From the NCBI GenBank assembly GCA_958451705.1, contig CAUDRD010000118.1, positions 1 to 5,777 of the forward strand: a stretch of DNA of 5,777 nt, given 5' to 3'. The DNA is from an uncultured Oscillospiraceae bacterium (GTDB lineage Bacteria > Bacillota > Clostridia > Oscillospirales > Acutalibacteraceae). Below, piece by piece: positions 1 through 4,314 of this stretch. Position 1 is the first letter of the stretch. Every line of letters begins with the position of its first letter. The translations under genes and the position numbers were made by a program. The notes under the pieces were generated by a model. That model saw only the letters and a program-made list of their open reading frames with translations. It searched no databases and had not been told where the DNA came from.

Positions 1-3
1 CTG

Positions 4-10
4 CCTCCTT
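4..10 (-). promoter_or_regulatory. Ribosome binding site for an ORF beyond the left edge
   Basis: Copy 1 carries the same AAGGAGG at its left end. By the spacing in the other units, the start codon it serves lies about 4 bases outside the window. It shows that at least one more translated ORF follows, either another copy of the peptide or a different gene. Confidence 0.6.
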
Positions 11-26
11 CCCTCCTCAAAATACA

Positions 27-46
27 ACCGTTTTATCCGCAACGGT
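27..46 (-). other. Inter-ORF hairpin, one per repeat unit
   Basis: On the minus strand ACCGTT and AACGGT form a 6-bp stem around an 8-nt loop, starting one base after the peptide stop codon. AAT/ATT can extend the stem across a small bulge. The same hairpin occurs at 138-157 and 249-268 without any base change. The stem is short and only TGTATTTT follows, so it is at best a leaky terminator. A role as an RNA-stabilising or processing element between the ORFs is equally possible. Confidence 0.5.
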
Positions 47-47
47 A

Positions 48-107
48 TTAAAGACCAAGAATAAGCTTAATGATATACATGAGAGCTTTAAGTAATAAAT
101 CCTGCAT
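48..107 (-). CDS. 19-aa amphipathic peptide, array copy 1
   Basis: The ORF ATG CAG GAT ... CTT TAA encodes MQDLLLKALMYIIKLILGL. It has a near-ideal ribosome binding site, AAGGAGG at 115-121, with a 7-nt gap to ATG. Only D3, K7, K14 and the weakly polar Y11 and G18 interrupt the hydrophobic residues. Their 3-4 spacing puts them on one face of a helix, so the peptide should be an amphipathic, membrane-active helix with net charge about +1. There is no cleavable signal peptide and no cysteine. Length and composition resemble staphylococcal phenol-soluble modulins and type I toxins such as Ibs, but I see no identity to a named family. Function is unknown; membrane toxin, secreted cytolytic or antimicrobial peptide, and signal peptide are all possible. 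Confidence 0.72.
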   Translation of the reverse strand: MQDLLLKALMYIIKLILGL

Positions 108-114
108 AACTCTG

Positions 115-121
115 CCTCCTT
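115..121 (-). promoter_or_regulatory. Ribosome binding site of copy-1 peptide
   Basis: AAGGAGG lies 7 nt before the ATG at 107. It is part of a longer purine block (112-129, with a second GAGGAGGG), so two overlapping ribosome contacts are possible. This is the main evidence that the short ORF is translated. Confidence 0.75.
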
Positions 122-158
122 CCCTCCTCAAAATACAACCGTTTTATCCGCAACGGTA

Positions 159-218
159 TTAAAGACCAAGAATAAGCTTAATGATATACATGAGAGCTTT
201 AAGTAATAAATCCTGCAT
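159..218 (-). CDS. 19-aa amphipathic peptide, array copy 2
   Basis: This ORF is identical in sequence to the one in copy 1 and would yield the same peptide. Its ribosome binding site is AAGGAGG at 226-232, contributed by the upstream unit (copy 3), again 7 nt from ATG. It stops at TAA, followed directly by the hairpin at 138-157 and then by the site that starts copy 1. This gives a polycistronic mRNA with independent initiation for each copy, which would raise peptide dosage. The arrangement recalls the psm-alpha operon of Staphylococcus aureus, which carries several peptide ORFs of about 20 codons in a row; that comparison is by analogy only. Confidence 0.72.
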   Translation of the reverse strand: MQDLLLKALMYIIKLILGL

Positions 219-225
219 AACTCTG

Positions 226-232
226 CCTCCTT
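226..232 (-). promoter_or_regulatory. Ribosome binding site of copy-2 peptide
   Basis: AAGGAGG lies 7 nt before the ATG at 218, inside copy 3 of the repeat. The purine block 223-240 is identical to those at 1-18 and 112-129. Confidence 0.75.
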
Positions 233-269
233 CCCTCCTCAAAATACAACCGTTTTATCCGCAACGGTA

Positions 270-329
270 TTAAAGACTAAGAATAAGTTTAATGATATAC
301 ATAAGAGCTTTAAGTAATAAATCTCGCAT
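270..329 (-). CDS. Variant amphipathic peptide, promoter-proximal array copy 3
   Basis: This is the first ORF downstream of the array promoter and encodes MRDLLLKALMYIIKLILSL. Compared with the other copies, codons 9 (CTC to CTT) and 14 (AAG to AAA) change silently. Codon 2 changes Q to R and codon 18 changes G to S, both at polar positions, so the hydrophobic face is untouched. It lacks the AAGGAGG site, because the sequence before ATG (330-350) is AT-rich unique DNA. Translation may therefore be weak. It could instead start at an in-frame ATG at 356, giving a 28-aa form with the added N-terminus MKYTDISIN, but that start also has no ribosome binding site. It may be a degraded founder copy or a deliberately low-expressed one. 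Confidence 0.55.
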   Translation of the reverse strand: MRDLLLKALMYIIKLILSL

Positions 330-356
330 ATTTATACTTATATCCGTATATTTCAT

Positions 357-369
357 TGATTGACAATCA
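357..369. promoter_or_regulatory. 13-bp dyad in the array leader
   Basis: TGATTG-A-CAATCA is a perfect inverted repeat centred at 363. It sits about 12-24 nt downstream of the predicted transcription start of the peptide array. With a 1-nt centre it cannot form an RNA hairpin, so a dimeric DNA-binding repressor site is the natural reading. No regulator can be assigned from the sequence. Confidence 0.35.
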
Positions 370-386
370 TCTTTATTTACACTGTC

Positions 387-415
387 ATTATATTAAACCT
401 CTTTGCAAAAGTCAA
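387..415 (-). promoter_or_regulatory. Sigma-A-type promoter of the peptide array
   Basis: The -35 box TTGACT (410-415) and the -10 box TATAAT (387-392) are separated by 17 bp, the optimal spacing. Transcription should start near 380, giving a leader of about 50 nt before the ORF at 329. The tRNA-Leu promoter in this window has the same -35 and -10 hexamers, which suggests a strong vegetative promoter. Confidence 0.8.
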
Positions 416-613
416 GCGTTATCTATAAAAAAAATATTTATTTATATGAAAAAGTATAAATACTGCATATAAATCTAACATTTTTCTTTTATAACAATTT
501 CATCGCCCTTTTTTCTTACACAGCAAAATAGTTTATGGAATTGCTCGCTGTAATTTTTCTCTTAGTCAGTTTTGCATATTTATTCATTTTTAGAAAAAAT
601 AGCGAACGCAAAG
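416..613. other. AT-rich spacer between the two peptide units
   Basis: I see no credible gene here. The stretch separates the array promoter from the terminator of the 21-aa peptide unit. It is very AT-rich with poly-A/T runs. Its few short ORFs on either strand lack ribosome binding sites, including a 20-codon minus-strand ORF at 419-481 and the plus-strand ORF that starts at 535. The AT-rich DNA just upstream of the -35 box at 410-415 could act as an UP element for the array promoter. Confidence 0.5.
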
Positions 614-659
614 AAAAACCCTGCAGACTGTCTTTTCGCTCTCAGTCTACAGGGTTTTT
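614..659 (-). terminator. Strong intrinsic terminator after the 21-aa peptide gene
   Basis: AAAAACCCTG (614-623) pairs with CAGGGTTTTT (650-659), and AGACTG (625-630) pairs with CAGTCT (643-648). The stem has a single C/A mismatch and a 12-nt loop. The A and T arms give a U5 tail in both directions, so it can act bidirectionally. It begins 16 nt after the peptide stop codon at 676, closing a one-gene transcription unit and insulating the array promoter downstream. Confidence 0.88.
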
Positions 660-675
660 CCCATATGTACTCTTA

Positions 676-741
676 TCATACGATAACTTTGAAGACAAGC
701 TTCAAAACATGAAGAAGAGATTTAGCGAGCCAAGCTGCCAT
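676..741 (-). CDS. 21-aa cationic amphipathic peptide, single gene unit
   Basis: The ORF runs from ATG at 741 to TGA at 676-678 and encodes a 21-residue peptide beginning MAAWLAKSLLHVLKLVF and ending KVIV. Polar residues K7, H11, K14 and K18 lie on one helical face, and the rest is hydrophobic with a tryptophan at position 4. Net charge is about +3. It aligns without gaps to the array peptides (M1, L5, K7, L9, K14 and L15 identical; similar residues at 8, 10, 12, 13, 16 and 17). The gene has its own promoter (801-828), ribosome binding site (750-757) and terminator (614-659), a complete set that is hard to explain by chance. Membrane activity is inferred from composition; the target (own membrane, competitors or host cells) is unknown. 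No antisense promoter typical of a type I antitoxin is evident. Confidence 0.75.
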   Translation of the reverse strand: MAAWLAKSLLHVLKLVFKVIV

Positions 742-749
742 CCTTTGTG

Positions 750-757
750 CCCCCTTT
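750..757 (-). promoter_or_regulatory. Ribosome binding site of the 21-aa peptide
   Basis: AAAGGGGG is placed 8 nt before the ATG at 741. It overlaps the perfect 12-bp palindrome TTTCATATGAAA (755-766). In the mRNA this could give only a weak 4-bp stem, so strong occlusion of the site is unlikely. Confidence 0.65.
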
Positions 758-800
758 CATATGAAATAATTTGTTAATGTTTTCTTTACTTTCTGTTTTT

Positions 801-828
801 ATTATAATCCTTTTCAGAAAAAAGTCAA
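801..828 (-). promoter_or_regulatory. Sigma-A-type promoter of the 21-aa peptide
   Basis: TTGACT (823-828) and TATAAT (801-806) are separated by 16 bp. The predicted start near 794 gives a leader of about 52 nt, nearly the same as in the array unit. Both promoters share the string CTTGACTTTT around the -35 box, which hints at common ancestry of the two units beyond the peptides. Confidence 0.8.
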
Positions 829-933
829 GAGATTTTAAATAAAAAATTTTAACATTTATTTTAAAAAGAATATAAGTTGCACATATCCGCTTTTTTCTGC
901 ACAAAGTTACAAAGTTTTTAATTAAACCTAAAG

Positions 934-963
934 TAAAAGCGCCACACAGCGGCGGCGCTTTTA
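934..963 (-). terminator. Terminator of the glycosidase-WYL operon
   Basis: TAAAAGCGCC (934-943) pairs perfectly with GGCGCTTTTA (954-963) around a 10-nt loop, starting 7 nt after the TAG stop of the WYL gene. The A/T arms make it potentially bidirectional. The bases 829-933 between this element and the peptide promoter are AT-rich and hold nothing I can identify. Confidence 0.82.
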
Positions 964-970
964 TTAAAAC

Positions 971-1975
971 CTATAATTGCTGCATCTTTACAGCTCTGTT
1001 TATTTCTTCGAGCCGTTTCAAATACAGCTCCTTTAAATTTTGCGGAGACTTAACTTTTACCTTCGCTCCAAACTGAAAGAGCCATGACACCAGTCCCTCA
1101 CTGACTCCCGCTTTTGCCTTGACTACAAATGTGCCAATATCATAAGGCTTATATTCTGCGTCCGTGCCGAGTCGATCGGAGATTTCCTCAATAATGCTGT
1201 TATCGCACACCAGCTGGATTTCATCTACCTCTCCGGAAAACATATTAAACACTTTATCTGTGTAATCGGCAACATCAAAAAAGTTACGGTATTCTGAAAC
1301 TTCTGCAAAAGGTCTTGTCTTCTCTTCAATAACCCTTGCACGCTGTATTCTGTCTACTCGCAGATGCATCAAATTATCATATTTTCCGTTATTGGCAATT
1401 AGATAGTAGTGCTCTCCGTTCCAGGTAAGGGCATACGGACTCAAAGTAAACTCTTTGACCTGTGCTGAAAGTGATTTGCCTACAATGCAGCGTCTTGCAT
1501 ATTTTACTATTATCTGTCTTTCTGAATCAATGGCGGTATGTATCGCATCAAGCACACACATTGCGTCAGCTGAGGCTGTTTTTGAAGGCTTAGGAGACAT
1601 TTTTGACAGAATTTTCTCAGCTTCATATTCACTTACCGACGACAATATTTTTTCAACAAGAGTTTTCTTTTTCTCCTCCGGCAGAAAATCAGCAGCCTGA
1701 ACTGCATCCGCCAAAAGATGAGCCTCTGAGATTTCAAGACGCCGCTTTCCGAGATAAAAACCGCTTTTAGGTGTTCTTATATGTACAATTTCAAAGCCGT
1801 ATTCCCTTAGAATTTCAATGTCCTTATATATGGACTTTCGCTCCGCCTGAATCCCGCTTTCTTCCAGCTCTTCACATATTTCCGCCGTTGTAAGCACATG
1901 ATCTTTGTCGCTTTTCTCAGTCAGGATATCTATGAGACTGAGAATTTTGAGCTTTGATTTGCTGTTTCCTGCCAA
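971..1975 (-). CDS. WYL-domain helix-turn-helix transcriptional regulator
   Basis: This is a 334-residue DNA-binding regulator of the WYL family (DeoR-like winged helix plus ligand-sensing WYL domain), presumably cytoplasmic. Residues about 8-67 form the winged helix, with recognition-helix-like sequence around SIYKDIEILREYGFEI (48-63). Residues about 138-215 form the WYL domain, with SPYALTWNGEHYYLIA at 179-194 and LRVDRI at 205-210. The C-terminal WCX-type extension spans about 250-325, including GLVSWLFQFGAKVKVKSP. The length is normal for the family. The start is TTG, chosen because AGAGGAG sits 8 nt upstream and the next methionine is at residue 126. The gene lies 30 bp behind the glycoside hydrolase gene, so it probably controls that operon in response to a sugar-related signal. 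Ligand and operator are not visible. Confidence 0.93.
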   Translation of the reverse strand: MAGNSKSKLKILSLIDILTEKSDKDHVLTTAEICEELEESGIQAERKSIYKDIEILREYGFEIVHIRTPKSGFYLGKRRLEISEAHLLADAVQAADFLPEEKKKTLVEKILSSVSEYEAEKILSKMSPKPSKTASADAMCVLDAIHTAIDSERQIIVKYARRCIVGKSLSAQVKEFTLSPYALTWNGEHYYLIANNGKYDNLMHLRVDRIQRARVIEEKTRPFAEVSEYRNFFDVADYTDKVFNMFSGEVDEIQLVCDNSIIEEISDRLGTDAEYKPYDIGTFVVKAKAGVSEGLVSWLFQFGAKVKVKSPQNLKELYLKRLEEINRAVKMQQL

Positions 1976-1983
1976 AACTTAAT

Positions 1984-1990
1984 CTCCTCT
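1984..1990 (-). promoter_or_regulatory. Ribosome binding site fixing the TTG start of the WYL gene
   Basis: AGAGGAG ends 8 nt before TTG at 1973-1975, in the 30-bp gap after the glycosidase stop codon. No ATG or GTG in frame has a comparable site. Confidence 0.7.
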
Positions 1991-2005
1991 TTTAAAGATA
2001 CCTTT

Positions 2006-3754
2006 TTAATATTTCAGTTTTTCATTGAGCTCCTTTATGGTATCCTCGTCTATTTTTACTTCCTCACGGTCATAGGTAAGTATGCCGTTAACCTCAAGCT
2101 CAACATCGCTGAGCTGAGTATACACAAGAGCACTGAGTCCCTTAGATACAAGGGGAATAGCCTGCTTTTCCATAAGCTTTCTATATGCTGCCGTAAGCTC
2201 AGCCTTACCTTTATACATCTGATAGCCGAAGCTTCTCCTTTTATCGAACACATGACCGTCAATAACGCTGCTGTATCCTCCGTATTCGCTTATTACATAG
2301 GCTCTTTCATCCTTGTAGTTTACATCTGGAAGAGGCAGAATATACTGATGAACGCTTCTCAAATCTCCGACTCCACGGTCAAACCAGCCGCTGGCGTGGT
2401 CAACTATTCTTGTGGGATCCTCCTTTTTAACAAGGCTTGTAAGACGCACCGTATCAAACTGTCCCCAGCCCTCATTAAACACAACCCAGCAGTAAATAGA
2501 AGTGAAAAAGCGAAGATTATCTATCATTTCAAAAAGCTCTTCTTCAAACTCCTTGCGGTTATAATGATTTGTTCTGCCGAAGAATCTATAATTTTTATCA
2601 CCGGGCTTTATGTGAAGCTTTGAGAAAAGCCCTGCGAGCATCATGCTTGTATGTCCGCCGCTTACCATATCCTGCCAGACAATCATACCCAGCCTGTCGC
2701 AGTGATAATACCATCTTGCCGGTTCAACTTTAATATGTTTTCTGAGCATATTAAAGCCCAAGGACTTCATCTTTTCAATATCGTAGACCATGCTCTCATC
2801 GGTGGGAGGAGTAAGCTGACTTTCGCACCAGTAGCCCTGATCAAGGAGGCCTCTCTGAAAATAAGGCTTATTATTGAGAAAAAGACGATTAATTCCCTTT
2901 TCGTCCTTTGCAACTGAAAATTTTCTCATGCCGAAATATGTTTCGGCGGTATCGGTCTCGGTGCCGTCCTGCAGAAGCACTGCCTTTACATCGTAGAGAT
3001 TAGGCTCCTCCGGTGACCAAAGTTTTACATTTTCAAGGCTTATCCAATCTCCGCTGTTTACTGTAACCTGAGCTTTAACTTCTCCTTTAAATGAGATTTC
3101 AAGCTTAAATTCGCCTTTACTGAGAGAGGATTTGCCAAAAAACTGCACACGGTTATTATCTATATCCGGCACAAACCATATTTTTTCAATGTGATTTTCT
3201 TTTACGGGTTCGAGCCACACGGTCTGCCATATTCCGGAAGTTGCAGTATACCAGATACTGCCCGGCTTCTGCACCTGCTTGCCCCTTTGCTGGTCGCCTT
3301 TGTCGGAGGGGTCATATACCTTTACAGTGAGGGTATTTTCTCCATCTTTAAGCAGCTCGGTAATATCAAAGGTAAAGGGAGCGTATCCGCCAACATGGTA
3401 ACCTGCTTCTTTTTCGTTTACCCACACTCTGCACTGCCAATCGACAGCCCCGAAGTGAAGGAGTATATTATCGCCCTTCCAATCATCTGGAACGGTAAAT
3501 TTACGCTCATACCAAAGGTTTTCGTTTTCACTCAGTGCCTTGCCGACGCCTGAAAGATAGCTTTCCACGCCGAAAGGTACAAGTATTTCACCCTGAAAAG
3601 TTTCGGCTTTTTTAACCGAACGGGGCAAAATTGCATAGTTATATTTGCCGTTAAGGTTTTTCCACCGCTCTCTTCTCAGCTGCGGTCTCGGATATTCCGG
3701 CAGCGGACAATTTTTATCCACTTTATCAGTCGATCTTGATTTAAGCTGTTCCAT
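2006..3754 (-). CDS. Glycoside hydrolase family 2 (beta-galactosidase-like)
   Basis: This is a 582-residue retaining exo-glycosidase. Residues about 20-185 form the sugar-binding jelly roll (YAPFTFDIT at 124-132, SGIWQTVWLE at 173-182). Residues about 190-280 form the immunoglobulin-like domain, and the rest is the TIM barrel. Catalytic residues are visible: the acid/base is E428 in FNEGWGQ and the nucleophile is E490 in ISEYGGYS, 62 residues apart. There is no signal peptide, so it should act in the cytoplasm on imported oligosaccharides. It is about the size of beta-glucuronidase and much shorter than LacZ. However, the glucuronate-binding N-x-K motif near the C-terminus is replaced by EVNGILTYDR, which argues against a glucuronidase. 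Exact substrate is unknown. The ATG start was chosen over an upstream in-frame TTG (3790) because GGAGG lies 7 nt before it. The WYL regulator gene follows in the same operon. Confidence 0.92.
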   Translation of the reverse strand: MEQLKSRSTDKVDKNCPLPEYPRPQLRRERWKNLNGKYNYAILPRSVKKAETFQGEILVPFGVESYLSGVGKALSENENLWYERKFTVPDDWKGDNILLHFGAVDWQCRVWVNEKEAGYHVGGYAPFTFDITELLKDGENTLTVKVYDPSDKGDQQRGKQVQKPGSIWYTATSGIWQTVWLEPVKENHIEKIWFVPDIDNNRVQFFGKSSLSKGEFKLEISFKGEVKAQVTVNSGDWISLENVKLWSPEEPNLYDVKAVLLQDGTETDTAETYFGMRKFSVAKDEKGINRLFLNNKPYFQRGLLDQGYWCESQLTPPTDESMVYDIEKMKSLGFNMLRKHIKVEPARWYYHCDRLGMIVWQDMVSGGHTSMMLAGLFSKLHIKPGDKNYRFFGRTNHYNRKEFEEELFEMIDNLRFFTSIYCWVVFNEGWGQFDTVRLTSLVKKEDPTRIVDHASGWFDRGVGDLRSVHQYILPLPDVNYKDERAYVISEYGGYSSVIDGHVFDKRRSFGYQMYKGKAELTAAYRKLMEKQAIPLVSKGLSALVYTQLSDVELEVNGILTYDREEVKIDEDTIKELNEKLKY

Positions 3755-3761
3755 TGTTTTT

Positions 3762-3766
3762 CCTCC
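3762..3766 (-). promoter_or_regulatory. Ribosome binding site of the GH2 gene
   Basis: GGAGG ends 7 nt before the ATG at 3754. It decides the start at residue 13 of the longer open frame. No convincing promoter for this operon is visible in the 66 bp between it and the tRNA gene. A weak minus-strand -10 may overlap the tRNA promoter's TATAAT. Confidence 0.75.
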
Positions 3767-3790
3767 GTTATATTTTTTCCAAAGCTGCAA

Positions 3791-3818
3791 TTGACTTTCC
3801 GTGCAGGTTTGGTATAAT
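3791..3818 (+). promoter_or_regulatory. Promoter of tRNA-Leu
   Basis: TTGACT (3791-3796) and TATAAT (3813-3818) are separated by 16 bp, with a TGG extended -10 element just before the second box. The tRNA 5' end is 15 bp downstream, leaving a very short 5' leader for RNase P to remove. Confidence 0.85.
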
Positions 3819-3832
3819 ATATAAGTTGTTAT

Positions 3833-3917
3833 GCGGATATGGCGGAACTGGCAGACGCACTAGACTTAGGATCTAGCGGAGCAATCCATGCAGGTTCGAT
3901 TCCTGTTATCCGCACCA
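3833..3917 (+). tRNA. tRNA-Leu, anticodon UAG
   Basis: The 85-nt cloverleaf begins with acceptor GCGGATA, which pairs with TATCCGC. The discriminator is A and CCA is encoded. The anticodon stem is CTAGA/TCTAG with loop CTTAGGA, so the anticodon is TAG at 3867-3869, reading CUA and by wobble other CUN codons. The long variable arm (GGA-GCAA-TCC) is typical of leucine tRNAs. The T arm has the usual TTCGATT loop. It is transcribed divergently from the glycosidase operon and stands alone, with its own promoter and terminator. Confidence 0.97.
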
Positions 3918-3965
3918 GGCTGAGCCTGGACGCATTTTGCGTTCCAGGTTTAGCCTTTTCTTTTT
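3918..3965 (+). terminator. Intrinsic terminator of tRNA-Leu
   Basis: Starting at the base after CCA, GGCTGAG/TTTAGCC and CCTGGA/TCCAGG stack with CGCA/TGCG (one bulged T, loop TTT). The hairpin is long and is followed by TTTTCTTTTT. The immediate junction means the hairpin must be trimmed off by 3' processing to expose CCA. Confidence 0.88.
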
Positions 3966-4013
3966 GTTTCTCACTCGCATTAAAGCTGGTATTTCATTAA
4001 TTAAAATTTCCAC

Positions 4014-4051
4014 ATCGGAGCAAGCTTTATATCGCTTGCTCCGATTTTTTT
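4014..4051 (+). terminator. Second rightward terminator with a perfect 12-bp stem
   Basis: ATCGGAGCAAGC (4014-4025) pairs with GCTTGCTCCGAT (4034-4045) around an 8-nt loop, followed by a run of seven T. It lies about 50 bp beyond the tRNA terminator with no gene between them, so it is either a back-up for tRNA-Leu or a remnant of a lost gene. On the minus strand there is no T-run, so it is directional. Confidence 0.83.
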
Positions 4052-4061
4052 CAAAAATCAG

Positions 4062-4230
4062 AGCGCACTCATGACGCTGCTCCTCCTCTTCCGCAAAAGG
4101 CCTCGCTCCCTTCGCCTGTTCGCTTGTAAACGCACTCACGACGTCTCCCGGTCGCTATCACTCTTTTGCGGTAATCGCCTCCCTGCGGTCGGCTTATATT
4201 TGATGTTTTCGGACGCATTTTGCGTTCGGA
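4062..4230. other. Gene-free GC-rich patch with internal repeats
   Basis: This stretch contrasts with its AT-rich surroundings. It holds an imperfect direct repeat, CGCACTCATGACG (4064-4076) and CGCACTCACGACG (4131-4143), with 12 of 13 bases identical. A 9-bp inverted repeat, CCGCAAAAG (4091-4099) and CTTTTGCGG (4163-4171), could close a 63-nt loop. Open frames on both strands have poor start sites, run through the terminator hairpins and show no recognisable domain. It could be a structured non-coding RNA, a decayed mobile repeat or a gene remnant; I cannot assign it. The rest of the gap to 4386 is AT-rich apart from the promoter at 4314-4342. Confidence 0.4.
4211..4227. repeat. Second copy of a 17-bp hairpin core from the tRNA terminator
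   Basis: GGACGCATTTTGCGTTC occurs here and at 3928-3944 inside the tRNA-Leu terminator. With flanking bases it forms an 8-bp stem (CGGACGCA/TGCGTTCG, one G-T pair) around TTT. The T-rich stretch starts about 8 nt beyond the stem, so it is a poor terminator. The shared core suggests duplication of the terminator, or a dispersed repeat that uses it. Confidence 0.55.
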
Positions 4231-4298
4231 CTCAGTCTTTTTATTTTACTTTTAATGCCCGCATTTTTAATATGCTAAGCGTTATTTTACACAAAATT

Positions 4299-4314
4299 TT
4301 GATATATATATCAA
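4299..4314. promoter_or_regulatory. 16-bp perfect palindrome over a transcription start
   Basis: TTGATATATATATCAA is fully symmetric. It touches the last base of the minus-strand -10 box and spans the predicted start site near 4307. This is the usual place for a repressor operator. The AT-only core makes chance symmetry more likely than for a mixed sequence. Confidence 0.4.

Larger units (their letters stand above)
1..329. repeat. Tandem array of 111-bp units carrying short peptide ORFs
   Basis: Three head-to-tail copies start at 1, 112 and 223. Copies 1 and 2 are identical over all 111 bp. Copy 3 is the same through its first 47 bp, then differs at five bases in the ORF and loses similarity after about 329. 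Read on the minus strand, a unit consists of a 19-codon ORF, a small hairpin and a purine-rich GAGGAGGGAAGGAGG stretch that serves as ribosome binding site for the next unit. Copy 1 begins at the window edge, so the array or a further gene probably continues to the left. Exact identity of two copies points to recent duplication and to possible copy-number variation between strains. Direct repeats with no unique spacers exclude a CRISPR array. Confidence 0.95.

Noticed and set aside
51..86. Antisense promoter on the plus strand within the repeat (type I antitoxin RNA)
   Set aside because: An extended -10-like TGATATACA is present, but the matching -35 position reads AAGACC. This is too weak to claim, so the antitoxin question stays open.
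1..329. CRISPR array
   Set aside because: The units are contiguous 111-bp direct repeats without unique spacers, and they encode an ORF.
419..481. 20-codon minus-strand ORF (MLDLYAVFILFHINKYFFYR)
   Set aside because: Similar in size to the peptide genes, but it has no ribosome site, has very AT-rich composition, does not match the K7/K14 pattern and stops just upstream of the array promoter.
535..777. 80-codon plus-strand ORF with a hydrophobic N-terminus
   Set aside because: It has no ribosome binding site, and it runs through the 614-659 terminator hairpin and antisense through the 21-aa peptide gene. Its hydrophobicity follows from T-rich codons.
722..904. 60-codon minus-strand ORF overlapping the 21-aa peptide leader
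   Set aside because: It covers the predicted promoter and leader of the peptide in another frame, has no ribosome binding site and shows low-complexity, AT-driven composition.
3755..3790. Upstream TTG start adding 12 residues to the GH2 protein
   Set aside because: The extension would encode the GGAGG ribosome site of the ATG at 3754. The TTG itself has no such site and lies next to the tRNA promoter.
3906..4139. 77-codon minus-strand ORF with a GTG start
   Set aside because: It reads across two terminator hairpins and stops inside the tRNA 3' end. Its charged composition mirrors the GC-rich repeat patch and no domain is recognisable.
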